Assembly (NCBI GenBank): GCA_902794825.1 | Contig: CADBIU010000033.1 | Location: forward strand, 1 to 37,725 | Direction: 5' to 3' | Length of the DNA stretch: 37,725 nucleotides | Source of the DNA: an uncultured Lachnospiraceae bacterium | GTDB lineage: Bacteria; Bacillota; Clostridia; Lachnospirales; Lachnospiraceae | In this document: piece by piece, positions 16,852 through 24,358 of the stretch | Layout of the letters: each line of letters opens with the position of its first letter | Numbering within the stretch: position 1 is the stretch's first letter | Position numbers and translations under genes: made by a program | Notes under the pieces: generated by a model | Seen by the model: only the letters and a program-made list of their open reading frames with translations | What the model was told of the DNA's origin: nothing | The model's database searches: none

Positions 16852-17463
16852 TCAGGCGCTCTGCGCCGCCATTCTTCCGCAGAAGCGTCTCACTGCGATC
16901 GCAACTGCGCTGTCTGTTCCAAACTCCTCCTCGGAGATTCTCTTCATAGACTCCATCGCCGCAAGTGCCTTTTTGTGCTGGCCGTCCGCCTCTGCTGCCG
17001 CCGCCAGTTTCTCCAGGCAGTGAATTCCGTAAGTATTCGTGATACCAATCAGTCTTTCTGTTCCTTCACAGAGCTTGTCAAAAAGTTCTGTCGCTCTGTG
17101 AGCTTCTCCTGTTCCGAGAAGCGCGTTGGCATATCTGTACAGGATGAAGAGGTACAGCGGCATATAGCTGTCCGCCATCATTTCTTCGGAAAACTCATAT
17201 AACTTGGCGTAAATGTCCCTGTACGCCTCCGCCTCGCCGCGATCAGAAAGCTTCACGATCTCGTCGGAGATTTCCTCGAATCTTGCCTCGAAGTCGAAAA
17301 GGATCAGGTCTTTCCTGACGCCTTCCGCCTCGTCCCGTCGTGCCCACCCGATGAGGGTATCCACCGCCTTGGTGATATCAGCTGCGGAGAGTTCCCTTCC
17401 GCTGATCATATGCTTCAGTTTTCTGTCGCGAAGCGATCTCCGCATCTTTTCGTAAGTGTTCAT
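16852..17463 (-). CDS. Helical-repeat (TPR-like) protein of unknown function
   Basis: 203 residues, all-alpha by composition and cytoplasmic. Residues about 95-185 show paired-helix patterns typical of tetratricopeptide-like folds (LYRYANALLGTGEAHRATEL, LEKLAAAAEADGQHKKALAAM). Such proteins usually act as scaffolds. The start is placed at 17463 (MNTYEKMRR) because AAAGGGG lies five bases upstream; an open extension to 17547 lacks a site and reads through the preceding terminator hairpin. It lies between the terminator of the coiled-coil/Tudor-like gene and the histidine kinase gene, with about 130 bp to the latter, so it could be co-transcribed with the kinase. Confidence 0.7.
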   Translation of the reverse strand: MNTYEKMRRSLRDRKLKHMISGRELSAADITKAVDTLIGWARRDEAEGVRKDLILFDFEARFEEISDEIVKLSDRGEAEAYRDIYAKLYEFSEEMMADSYMPLYLFILYRYANALLGTGEAHRATELFDKLCEGTERLIGITNTYGIHCLEKLAAAAEADGQHKKALAAMESMKRISEEEFGTDSAVAIAVRRFCGRMAAQSA

Positions 17464-17505
17464 CGCGGCCCCTTTCGCCGGAATATGTAATTGCTTTCGC
17501 CGGGT

Positions 17506-17542
17506 AAAAAGAAAGCTGCAGGATACTCTTGATCCCGCAGCT
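17506..17542 (-). terminator. Terminator of the coiled-coil/Tudor-like gene
   Basis: AGCTGCAGGAT (17514-17524) pairs with ATCCCGCAGCT (17532-17542) with one mismatch; the minus strand continues TTCTTTTTA. Confidence 0.8.
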
Positions 17543-17576
17543 GTCATTGCTGTCTGTGTCTACAGTTCGTTCTGTC

Positions 17577-18014
17577 TTAACTCATTTTCTGCAGGTCTGA
17601 TATCCAGCTCTCGCGGTACTGAATTTCCTTCTTCAGCTTCGACTGCTCCGTCTCAAGATCATTGATCCTGCGGCAGCGCTCCGTCGCCTCGCTGTCATCG
17701 ACTGTAACACATCCGCTGGCAATCACAAACGGAAGTTTCTGCTTGCGTACGCCGCCCGCATAAGTGATGGTCAAAACAGTGTCTTTCTGTTCACTGACTG
17801 TGCCTTCGCCATACTTCGAATGCTCCACCTTCTTCCCTTCCAGATTCGGAAGTGTCATTGCCTCTCTCTGTTCAGTAACCTCTGTAAGTCTTCCGCGCAG
17901 TACGTCCAGCTGACCAGTCAGCTTTCTGATCTCATTTCTTGCTTCTTCTTCTCTCTGCTTCTTCGTTGCTGCTCTTCTGCGTCTCACATTGATGCCGGTT
18001 ACTCTTTGCGCCAT
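17577..18014 (-). CDS. Small coiled-coil protein with a central Tudor/SH3-like module
   Basis: 145 residues. Residues 10-52 are basic then heptad-patterned; residues about 58-105 look like a small beta barrel (GKKVEHSKYGEGTV, then LTITYAGGVRKQKLP) similar in pattern to the Tudor-like tail of PcrA/UvrD helicases, which binds RNA polymerase; residues 108-143 form a second coiled coil. The similarity is by eye and only suggestive. No signal peptide. AGGTGG lies four bases before the ATG. It has its own promoter and terminator and a 5'-UTR hairpin ACCGCTG/CAGCGGT (18034-18058). Confidence 0.7.
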   Translation of the reverse strand: MAQRVTGINVRRRRAATKKQREEEARNEIRKLTGQLDVLRGRLTEVTEQREAMTLPNLEGKKVEHSKYGEGTVSEQKDTVLTITYAGGVRKQKLPFVIASGCVTVDDSEATERCRRINDLETEQSKLKKEIQYRESWISDLQKMS

Positions 18015-18101
18015 ATTACCACCTTTCTTACAAACCGCTGCTTAGAATAAACAGCGGTAGGCGCGCAGAAATACCTACTTCAGCCACTTGTCTATAATAC
18101 T

Positions 18102-18131
18102 ATTTTAACATAAAAGTAAAAAATAGGTCAA
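18102..18131 (-). promoter_or_regulatory. Promoter of the coiled-coil/Tudor-like gene
   Basis: On the minus strand TTGACC (18126-18131), an 18-bp spacer and TAAAAT (18102-18107). The transcript would carry an ~80-base leader with the hairpin at 18034-18058. Confidence 0.6.
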
Positions 18132-18225
18132 AATAGAAATTTCGCAAAAGCGCTTTAGATTCGCCTTTTTTCGATATTTTGACCGCTAAATTCATAAAAT
18201 TATAACACTTCAGGCTCCCTTGTCA

Positions 18226-18234
18226 TGCTATACT
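18226..18234 (+). promoter_or_regulatory. Extended -10 promoter of the transglutaminase-like gene
   Basis: TGCTATACT is an extended -10 element about 40 bases before the start codon; no good -35 is present. Confidence 0.5.
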
Positions 18235-18279
18235 TGCAGTACGGTTTGAGAATATCGTCTTTGCATGAAAGGACATAAG

Positions 18280-19389
18280 ATGAATAAATTACCCATCGCA
18301 GCCGCGGGGATCGTTGCCATGCTGACAACGTCCGTGCTGTTTGCATATGCGGAGCCCTCCGAGGGGATCACTCCCCCCAAAAACGACGCGGTCCACTACT
18401 GCCGCACACATCTGACAGAGGAGGAGCAGCTTGTATATGACGCTCTTTTGACCTGCGCCCTCGCTGAGGACCCTACTGAAAAAAGCCCTGAATTCCAGGT
18501 CAGCATGGATCCCGCGGGCGACGAATTCAAGACCATGTTTCATCGCTGCTACAACGCTCTGCTGTTCGACCGCCCCGAACTCTTCTGGCTTTACGCGGGT
18601 GACAGTTCCTACCAGTACAGTTACCGGCGCAGACTCCTGGGTGAAGGCGTTTATGACATCGCTTTCCAGCTCACCGGATCTTTTCCTGACCGGGAAGAGC
18701 AGATGGCGGCTCTTAACAGTGCGGCGGACGCCTTCCTCTCCGAGATCGATCTCGACGAGAGCGCCCCGAGCGTAGCGCTGCAGATCCACGACAAGCTCAT
18801 TGATCTGGTTTCTTACGACAGGGAGGCAGCCGCAAGCTCGGACAAGGATCTCGCGCACACCGCTTATGGAGCCCTGGTGGCCAACAGCCGGGGAGAGGAG
18901 AATCGCGCGGTCTGCGACGGATATTCCTACGCCTACGAATATCTTCTGCAGAAAGCGGGAATCCGGAGTACCGTCATCGCGGGCAGAGCCGGAGACAATG
19001 AAGAGACCGCAGGTCCCCACTCCTGGAATCTGGTAGAGCTGAACGGCCAGTGGTATGAAGTGGACGCAACCTGGAATGACATCTCCGCCGAGGAAGCTCT
19101 TGACGCTGAAGCGGACTACAGTGAAATCGCCAAGGAAGCCATGAACAACGCCTGGTATACTGACAGGCTCACCCATTACCTCTTCAATGTGACAACCGAG
19201 CAGATCTCCTTCTTCGAGCCAGGTGATCGCTACCGCTATACCAATGACAGGGGCTGGGTCACTTTCCTTAGTGATTCCGTACACATCCGCCACACCGAAG
19301 AAGATTCCGCGGAGACCGGCGACTACATGACGCCCCTGGCTCCCACAGCGGAGGGAACAGAATTCTCGTACGATAACCTGAAAGACTGA
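18280..19389 (+). CDS. Secreted transglutaminase-like (papain-fold) protein
   Basis: 369 residues. Residues 1-24 are a signal peptide. The C-terminal half holds the transglutaminase-core triad: Cys212 in AVCDGYSYAYEYLLQKAG, His247 in GPHSWNLVELNGQWYEVD, and Asp262 in DATWND. In bacteria this superfamily mainly contains peptidases or peptide-processing enzymes acting at the cell surface. No wall-binding domain is seen. AAAGGA lies seven bases before the ATG at 18280, which is preferred to an earlier ATG at 18265 that has no site. The gene is a single unit with its own promoter and a shared terminator. The substrate is unknown. Confidence 0.88.
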   Translation: MNKLPIAAAGIVAMLTTSVLFAYAEPSEGITPPKNDAVHYCRTHLTEEEQLVYDALLTCALAEDPTEKSPEFQVSMDPAGDEFKTMFHRCYNALLFDRPELFWLYAGDSSYQYSYRRRLLGEGVYDIAFQLTGSFPDREEQMAALNSAADAFLSEIDLDESAPSVALQIHDKLIDLVSYDREAAASSDKDLAHTAYGALVANSRGEENRAVCDGYSYAYEYLLQKAGIRSTVIAGRAGDNEETAGPHSWNLVELNGQWYEVDATWNDISAEEALDAEADYSEIAKEAMNNAWYTDRLTHYLFNVTTEQISFFEPGDRYRYTNDRGWVTFLSDSVHIRHTEEDSAETGDYMTPLAPTAEGTEFSYDNLKD

Positions 19390-19407
19390 GGATGATCACT
19401 GCAAACA

Positions 19408-19436
19408 AAAATCCGGCCGCACGGCCGGATTTTTTA
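19408..19436. terminator. Bidirectional terminator between convergent genes
   Basis: ATCCGGCCG (19411-19419) pairs perfectly with CGGCCGGAT (19422-19430) over CA, flanked by runs of A and T. It serves the transglutaminase-like gene and the phasin-like gene on the other strand. Confidence 0.92.
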
Positions 19437-19481
19437 TACTCGTTTATGTCGACTCGCGCTTTTAATGCGCGCCGCCTTTCT

Positions 19482-19979
19482 TTATTCCTCAGCTGCCTCT
19501 TTAACAGCTTCCTTGACTTCCTCGATCTTCTCTTCAGCCTTGTCGCAAGCCTCTTCCGCGACCTCAGCATCCGCTTCCTTAGCTTCCTCGACTTTTTCTT
19601 CAGCCGCCTCGGCAGCGTCTTCCGCAGCTTCCTCTGCGACATCAGCCGCATCGACTACGTCATCTTCAACCTTCTTAAGTCTCTCGGAGATCATCTCCTG
19701 TGCTGCCGCGATCTGTTCCTTGATCTTGGTCAGCTCATCTGTGGACATCTTGGAGATCTTCTGACTGAGTTCGTCGATATCCACGCCTCTCTCATTCATA
19801 GACTCCTTGAAGCTCTTCTGGAGATCTTTGTTGAGTTCCTTGCCCTGCTCAACGGTAAGCTCGCCCTTCTTAACGAGTTCGCCGATGATCTCCTGGCCCT
19901 TCTCCGCTGTGATCGCCACTGCGCCTACGCCTGCCAGAAAGAATTTCTTGATACCATCACCAAATTTGTACTCTGCCAT
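19482..19979 (-). CDS. Phasin-like protein with Ala/Glu-rich tail
   Basis: 165 residues. Residues 1-60 carry a pattern common to clostridial proteins annotated as phasin family or PhaI-like (KKFFLAGVGAVAITAEKG, then LVKKGELTVEQGKELN). Residues 60-110 are helical and amphipathic. Residues 110-165 are almost only Ala, Glu, Lys, Asp and Val, consistent with a long surface helix. Phasins coat hydrophobic inclusions, but no polyester synthase is nearby, so the real role is unclear. The start at 19979 follows AAGGAGGATGAA; an open extension to 20039 has no site. It converges on the shared terminator. Confidence 0.72.
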   Translation of the reverse strand: MAEYKFGDGIKKFFLAGVGAVAITAEKGQEIIGELVKKGELTVEQGKELNKDLQKSFKESMNERGVDIDELSQKISKMSTDELTKIKEQIAAAQEMISERLKKVEDDVVDAADVAEEAAEDAAEAAEEKVEEAKEADAEVAEEACDKAEEKIEEVKEAVKEAAEE

Positions 19980-20133
19980 TTCATCCTCCTTATTTTCATG
20001 GGACTCCCCCCATAGTTTACAGAGTGTTCGCAGCGCCATTGCTGCTTTTTTTCTCTTTCCCTTCTTATTCTATTCTCAGAAGTGTTTTCCTTGTGTTCAC
20101 TTTATAAAGTTTCTATGAATAATAACTAAATAA

Positions 20134-20928
20134 TTATCTCACTGCCCCCAGGTACTCCTCCAGCGTTGTGTTCCTGTCAGTGATCTCCTGTGCGGCTTCG
20201 GGGCCGACATACCTGTAGTGCCAGGGCTCTCCCTTGACTCCGGTAATGGAAGACTTATCATTGGGGTACCGCTTTATGAAGCCGAAACGGCTGCAGTTCT
20301 CGTCCATCCACTTCCATACGGCGTTTGCCGATTCATTGTCTCCGGAGTCGCTGGAAATGTCGACGCAAAGCCCCGTCTCATGCTCGCTTGAACCGGGCTC
20401 GGCTTCCCACTGGACCGCGAGTTCTCTCGCCTCTTCCCGGCTCTTGCCGTATCCCATGTACTCCCTGATCTTATTGTCGAGCCTTTCCTTCTGTTCATCT
20501 CGGGTTCTGTATCCCTGGACCACGCGGGGCTCAAGTCCCGCTGCTCTCATCTCGTCGAACATCTCCTGTAGATCCGGGTAGATCCGGCTGTCGACCATCT
20601 CTCCGTAGCGGAGTTCAGTGAGTTCCCCGTTGAATTCCTCTTCAAGCGGATGATCCCTGTTGACAAGGAACAGTCTCCAGTCCTCCGACTGAACAAAACT
20701 CTTCTCTTTTTTGCCCGGTCCCGAGTCTGCATATGTATCGCTGACCACCGGCTCCGAAAAAGCGAGTTCCGGAAGGTCAAATCCATAGAAGAACATGTTC
20801 ACAAAGAACGCGATGCCGATCACAAGTACTATAATGACCAGGGCAGCCACGACCTCACTGCTGTACAGGCGCCATACTCCCCCGCGTTTTCTTTCTTCGA
20901 TTGGATCTATGTTCTCTCTTTCTGCCAT
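20134..20928 (-). CDS. Membrane-anchored D-alanyl-D-alanine carboxypeptidase, VanY family
   Basis: 264 residues. A single membrane helix at about 26-47 anchors the protein with the catalytic domain outside. The VanY/peptidase M15B zinc site is complete: SEHETGLCVD gives His183 and Asp190, and EPWHYRYVG gives His237. Arg-rich YRTRDEQ (140-146) is the usual substrate-side motif. The enzyme trims the terminal D-Ala from peptidoglycan stem peptides. No vanA/B-type ligase or VanRS pair is adjacent, so this is a housekeeping wall enzyme, not evidence of glycopeptide resistance. AAGGA lies seven bases before the ATG at 20928. Confidence 0.9.
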   Translation of the reverse strand: MAERENIDPIEERKRGGVWRLYSSEVVAALVIIVLVIGIAFFVNMFFYGFDLPELAFSEPVVSDTYADSGPGKKEKSFVQSEDWRLFLVNRDHPLEEEFNGELTELRYGEMVDSRIYPDLQEMFDEMRAAGLEPRVVQGYRTRDEQKERLDNKIREYMGYGKSREEARELAVQWEAEPGSSEHETGLCVDISSDSGDNESANAVWKWMDENCSRFGFIKRYPNDKSSITGVKGEPWHYRYVGPEAAQEITDRNTTLEEYLGAVR

Positions 20929-21006
20929 CAAATTTTCCTTAGCCGCAAGTATGTTAAACGCATTTTAAGCAATACTTGCTTTGTTTTAACAAAATATTAC
21001 ATATTT

Positions 21007-21034
21007 AGTATACTCTGTTTCAAACAAATTGCAA
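21007..21034 (-). promoter_or_regulatory. Promoter of the VanY-family gene
   Basis: On the minus strand TTGCAA (21029-21034), a 16-bp spacer and TATACT (21007-21012). The leader contains an 8-bp stem GCAAGTAT/ATACTTGC (20945-20979) that overlaps an alternative stem AAGCA/TGCTT (20967-20981). Confidence 0.5.
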
Positions 21035-21056
21035 AGAAAATCCGGCGTCCGAGAAT

Positions 21057-21093
21057 CAAAAAAGAGGCCGCCAGATATTCATTCGTGACGGCC
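21057..21093 (-). terminator. Terminator of the phosphoribosyltransferase-like gene
   Basis: GGCCGCCA (21066-21073) pairs with TGACGGCC (21086-21093) with one mismatch; the minus strand then reads TCTTTTTTG. Confidence 0.82.
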
Positions 21094-21127
21094 CCATGCA
21101 AAGGTTCGCTATTGTCTGCGCAGCATG

Positions 21128-21769
21128 TCAGTGAAGTTTAGAATAGCCGAAACTGTTGCAGATCGCGTCGATCGGAATGTGGTCCTTGCACATCTTGCAA
21201 TCCGACGCATTGTAACTTCTGTAATCCGGAAGATCCTGAATCTTGTACAGCGAGTGGACCTGCTGTCCGAAGATCTTGGTCGGAACGGAGAAGATCGCCG
21301 TGATGCCCACAACGGTTCCGCCGTAATAGTCGATGCTCTCGCCTGCGCGGAGGATCGTCTGTCCCGTGGTCGCGGAAGCCAGAAGCAGAAGGACGTGCTT
21401 GCCCTTGATCATCATCTCTGAATTCTCGCGGAAGATCATCTGGCCGCGGTTATCGAACTCGGGAGAATATACATAGATCGTCTTATGCGCGTTCATGGAC
21501 ATAATACCCGCCTGAGTAAGCTCATCGGCAAGGTAAGCACCGATTACCTCCATCCCGTCCATACACACGATCGTATCGACGATCGTCGTGGCGGCATAGG
21601 TGCTGGCCATAGCGCGTGCGGCTGCCTTAGCTTCACTCTGCCTGGTCTTCATTGTCGTCATATCGATATAGTAATTGATATGGGAGTTCGGCGTTACAAA
21701 ATGTCCGGGGATAACTTTCATAATGACGTCCGGGAATTTTCTCGATCTCATCTTTGTGTAAGACTGCAT
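21128..21769 (-). CDS. Phosphoribosyltransferase-fold protein with altered PRPP loop
   Basis: 213 residues with the type I phosphoribosyltransferase layout, closest by eye to orotate phosphoribosyltransferase. The PRPP-binding stretch (residues 126-139) reads VLLLLASATTGQT: the TTG turn is kept but the two acidic residues normally before it (DD or ED) are replaced by Leu-Ala. A CxxC pair (SDCKMCKDHIP) lies near the C-terminus. The change makes ordinary transferase activity doubtful; it may be a regulator or a specialised enzyme, as in PurR-type paralogs. GGAGG five bases before the ATG at 21769 decides the start. It is monocistronic, with a -10 at 21841 and its own terminator. Confidence 0.72.
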   Translation of the reverse strand: MQSYTKMRSRKFPDVIMKVIPGHFVTPNSHINYYIDMTTMKTRQSEAKAAARAMASTYAATTIVDTIVCMDGMEVIGAYLADELTQAGIMSMNAHKTIYVYSPEFDNRGQMIFRENSEMMIKGKHVLLLLASATTGQTILRAGESIDYYGGTVVGITAIFSVPTKIFGQQVHSLYKIQDLPDYRSYNASDCKMCKDHIPIDAICNSFGYSKLH

Positions 21770-21840
21770 ATGCACCTCCGTTCTGCGGCTCACGCCCCTG
21801 CAGCGAAGCCGTATTGACTATTCCTGTAACTTATAGAGTC

Positions 21841-21869
21841 ATTATACTATATTTTTTGCATCATTTGCA
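21841..21869 (-). promoter_or_regulatory. Possible promoter of the phosphoribosyltransferase-like gene
   Basis: A perfect TATAAT on the minus strand (21841-21846) lies about 70 bases before the start codon, but the -35 position (TGCAAA, 21864-21869) matches poorly. Confidence 0.4.
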
Positions 21870-21951
21870 CAAAAATAACTTCCATTGCGTCCCAAATTCA
21901 GCCATATTTTTCAATTTTTTCTTTCTCTTTTTTTCAGAAAACTTTAGAAGT

Positions 21952-21980
21952 TTTTCATTCTTTCTAAATAGTTTTATAAC
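21952..21980 (+). promoter_or_regulatory. Candidate promoter of a small RNA
   Basis: TTTTCA (21952-21957), a 17-bp spacer and TATAAC (21975-21980). A second possible -10, TATAGT, lies at 21991-21996. No protein gene follows on this strand. Confidence 0.4.
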
Positions 21981-21986
21981 AACTAT

Positions 21987-22139
21987 CGTGTATAGTATTA
22001 CTTGTAAACAGAGAGAACATTTCCCCCTCTTTAAAACTCTCAATGTTTAACAAGATTTACATTTCCCCCTTTCAGATAAGCCCTTCGCAATGATCGCGGA
22101 ACACTCCGCAGTCGTTGCGAGGGGCTTATTCCTTTTGGT
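21987..22139 (+). ncRNA. Candidate C-rich regulatory small RNA
   Basis: About 150 bases lie between a plausible promoter and a strong terminator hairpin, with no ORF. The sequence carries two copies of ACATTTCCCCCT (22018 and 22059), 41 bp apart in otherwise unpaired stretches. The reverse complement, AGGGGGAAATGT, looks like a ribosome binding site followed by ATG, so each copy could pair with translation start sites. Firmicute small RNAs such as RsaE/RoxS act through similar UCCCC motifs; the resemblance is in motif only. Transcription is not proven. Confidence 0.4.
22076..22136 (+). terminator. Strong 24-pair hairpin, probable terminator
   Basis: ATAAGCCC/GGGCTTAT (22076-22083 with 22122-22129), TCGCAA/TTGCGA (22085-22090 with 22115-22120) and GCGGA/TCCGC (22096-22100 with 22105-22109) stack with wobble pairs and one mismatch around an ACAC loop. 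A moderate T-rich tail (TCCTTTT) follows. Confidence 0.7.
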
Positions 22140-22182
22140 AGCGGGATCATTTTCGGGCCGGAATGGTTTGTTTTAGCAAACT

Positions 22183-22560
22183 CTCCATCCTCTTACGGCA
22201 TTGGCTGAATCCGATGGGCTGATATTTAGCTTCCTGGCACAAACTCTCCATCCACTTTCGGCATCGACTGAATCCGATGGACTGGAAAAGCTTGTTCTGG
22301 CACAAACTCTACATCTCTTTTGGGCATCTGCCGCATCCGATGGAGACTTCATGTACAAGTGCTCTAATAGGTTACATCCAATAAAGAAAATAGCCGTATC
22401 CGATGGGGACTTCAGGCAGGAGCGTCCAAATCGGCTACATCCAAAAAATGGAATAGTCGTATCCGATGGGGACTTCAGGCAGAAGCGCTCAATTTGGCTA
22501 CATCCAAAAAAGAAAAAAGTCGTATCCGATGGAGCCGCCAGGCATAAACAGCAGAAACAA
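22183..22560. repeat. Six-unit tandem array with an exact 63-bp period
   Basis: The 9-mer ATCCGATGG occurs at 22209, 22272, 22335, 22398, 22461 and 22524, each exactly 63 bp apart. A second block, C(T/C)(C/A)CATC(C/T), lies exactly 26 bp upstream of each (22183 to 22498). There are no insertions or deletions over 378 bp. Units 4-6 resemble each other most, as do units 1-2. Both strands stay open: the minus strand could encode a 137-residue protein of 21-residue repeats (SPSD plus a GC or GW motif, 22173-22586). Differences between units 4 and 5 fall mainly at first and second codon positions in both frames, so a conserved protein is not supported. 63 bp equals six helical turns. Confidence 0.85.
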
Positions 22561-22634
22561 AAAAGGGGCAATTGCCGCACGGACACAAGTTTTCACAACC
22601 ACCTTGCATCCGGAGCAGCACGCCCCTCACAAAT

Positions 22635-23411
22635 TCAGTCTTCAATTTCCATCGCAACCGGCTCTTCCAACGTAAGCTTCCCGCCCACAGTGCCAGCATA
22701 TCTTCCCTGCCGTTTGGCCATGTTGACAGTGATCGTTCCGCCCGGCTGCTCGAAATTGTAGCTGTGGAAGCCATCCTTCTCATCTCTGGTCAGATACCAG
22801 GCCGCTGCCAGCGACCCGCTGCCGCAGGATGATTCACAGCACACCGTATCTGTCTCCGCGACATAGACGACCGGGATCAGGCTGTCGCCGTTAACAAACA
22901 TTACGCCGAAGGCACTGAAGCCTTTTCCAAACTTGTCGATCATTCGACGGGCAAAAGCCTCGTCAAACTCTCTGTCCACACAGATCATATGGGTTATACC
23001 GCGAGAGATCACGAGGGGATAGAGTCCCTCAGCTTCCTCGCCTGCCATCTCCAGTTTCTCGGGCATAGGCATCTGGGCTGCGCTGGTCTCCCTCTCGAAG
23101 TCGCAAATGACTTCAAGCTGCTCGCGCGTGCCGGACATTTCTATTTTGCAATGGTCGATCTCTTTCTCCCTGCACAGAAGGTAACCGTAGGAGCGCGCCG
23201 CATTCCCGCAGAATTCACCGCCTGCCATTTCGAGCCTTCCGAGGCTCTTTCCGTAGAGGGGGCGCGTTTCAAAGCCGACTTGCTCAGCACTGAGCGCCGG
23301 GTCCGCCATGATCGCGGCCGCAACTCTCGCCCGCTCTGACTTGGGAACACCGCTGCGGACAATCGCTGTCCTGTTGCCGGCCGGATCTGCCATTACCACT
23401 GTAAACTTCAT
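22635..23411 (-). CDS. DapF-fold amino-acid racemase, closest by eye to histidine racemase CntK
   Basis: 258 residues of the diaminopimelate epimerase fold, a cofactor-independent racemase using two cysteines: Cys68 in MAGGEFCGNAARS and Cys196 in CCESSCGSGS. The motifs PAGN (10-13), GGEFCGN, SCGSG and EQPGGTITV match my memory of the staphylococcal histidine racemase CntK better than ordinary DapF (MCGNGARC and ACGTGA). CntK makes D-histidine for the metallophore staphylopine; no CntL or CntM homolog lies here. The start at 23411 is set by GGAGA five bases upstream. It follows the amino-acid ABC transporter genes on the same strand after a 168-bp repeat-filled gap, so the racemase may act on the transported amino acid. 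The exact substrate is unknown. Confidence 0.75.
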   Translation of the reverse strand: MKFTVVMADPAGNRTAIVRSGVPKSERARVAAAIMADPALSAEQVGFETRPLYGKSLGRLEMAGGEFCGNAARSYGYLLCREKEIDHCKIEMSGTREQLEVICDFERETSAAQMPMPEKLEMAGEEAEGLYPLVISRGITHMICVDREFDEAFARRMIDKFGKGFSAFGVMFVNGDSLIPVVYVAETDTVCCESSCGSGSLAAAWYLTRDEKDGFHSYNFEQPGGTITVNMAKRQGRYAGTVGGKLTLEEPVAMEIED

Positions 23412-23445
23412 TGCTGTCTCCATTCTTCTGTTAATTCTTTGCGGC

Positions 23446-23579
23446 GGCTCTTCCGTCCAACATTGCCGCGGCAAGGCTCTTCCGTCCAACATTACCACAG
23501 CAAGGCTCTGCCGCCCAACACTGACGCGGCAAGGCTCAGCCGCCAATCATAACCGCGGCATGTTCTGCCGCCAATCACT
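23446..23579. repeat. Degenerate 29-bp tandem repeats between racemase and transporter genes
   Basis: Units starting near 23446, 23475, 23504, 23533 and 23562 share GGCTCTTCCGTCCAACATT-like and GCCGCGGCAA-like halves. The second half is nearly palindromic (TTGCCGCGGCAA). The period is not a multiple of three, so this is not a conserved coding repeat. Confidence 0.8.
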
Positions 23580-24346
23580 CACCCATTCTCCGCAAATCTC
23601 GCCAGGAACCTCTTCGTCCTCTCCTCCTTGGGATTGGTGATGACGTCTTCAGGCTTTCCTTCTTCCACGATGTAGCCGCCGTCCATGAAGATCACGCGGT
23701 CCGCCACGTCTCTTGCGAAAGCCATCTCGTGAGTGACGATAACCATGGTCATATGCTCCTGGGCCAGCTGGCGGATGACCTTTAAGATCTCGCCTGTCAG
23801 TTCCGGATCCAGCGCCGATGTCGGCTCGTCAAAAAAGAGAATATCCGGGTTCATGCACAGAGCCCTGGCGATGGCGACACGCTGCTGCTGGCCGCCGGAG
23901 AGCTGCTGGGGATAGTAATTCTCCTTGCCTTCAAGGCCCATCTTCACTAACAGTTCCTTTGCCTCTTTTTTGACCTCAGAGGCGTTTCTCTTCTGCACGC
24001 AGATCGGCGCGTCGATGAGATTCTTGAGCACGCTGTAGTGCGGGAAGAGGTTGAACTGCTGGAACACGAGGCCAAAGTAGCTCTTGATCTTCCTCAGTTC
24101 TGACGATGAGGCGTAGACGCTCTTTCCTTCAGCGTCGTTGTGCGCCGCCACTTCGCCCAGATAGCTCAGTTCGCCGCTGTCCATGGTCTCGAGCATGGTG
24201 GCGCAGCGAAGGAGCGTGGATTTGCCGCTTCCGGAAGGGCCGATGATCGCCACGACCTCGCCTTCTTCGACGGAGACGGATATATCGTTGAGAACCTTCA
24301 GGTCACCGAAGGATTTGCTCACATTTTTGATCTCAAATAAGCTCAT
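23579..24346 (-). CDS. Polar amino-acid ABC transporter ATP-binding protein (GlnQ/HisP type)
   Basis: 255 residues, with the full ABC ATPase set: Walker [10 protein letters not shown] (36-44), Q-loop VFQQFNLFP, signature [15 protein letters not shown], Walker [13 protein letters not shown] and switch His in IVTHEM. It powers import of a polar amino acid with the permease gene upstream and the binding protein. GGAGG lies seven bases before the ATG, in the 12-bp gap after the permease stop codon, so the two are co-translated from one message. Confidence 0.95.
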   Translation of the reverse strand: MSLFEIKNVSKSFGDLKVLNDISVSVEEGEVVAIIGPSGSGKSTLLRCATMLETMDSGELSYLGEVAAHNDAEGKSVYASSSELRKIKSYFGLVFQQFNLFPHYSVLKNLIDAPICVQKRNASEVKKEAKELLVKMGLEGKENYYPQQLSGGQQQRVAIARALCMNPDILFFDEPTSALDPELTGEILKVIRQLAQEHMTMVIVTHEMAFARDVADRVIFMDGGYIVEEGKPEDVITNPKEERTKRFLARFAENG

Positions 24347-24358
24347 ATCTTCCCTCCG

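Noticed and set aside
20134-20928. Glycopeptide-resistance cluster suggested by VanY
   Set aside because: No vanH, vanA/B or vanX gene and no VanRS pair nearby; VanY-family enzymes are common housekeeping wall enzymes.
22183-22560. CRISPR array
   Set aside because: Units lack identical 25-40-bp repeats and unique spacers, and no cas genes are present.
22173-22586. Minus-strand 137-residue repeat protein in the 63-bp array
   Set aside because: Not listed as a gene: the start would be GTG with a poorly spaced site, and unit differences fall at first and second codon positions. It remains possible and is discussed with the array.
22201-22761. Plus-strand open frame (186 codons) across the 63-bp array
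   Set aside because: It runs on into the antisense of the racemase gene and lacks a ribosome site; openness follows from the repeat period being a multiple of three.
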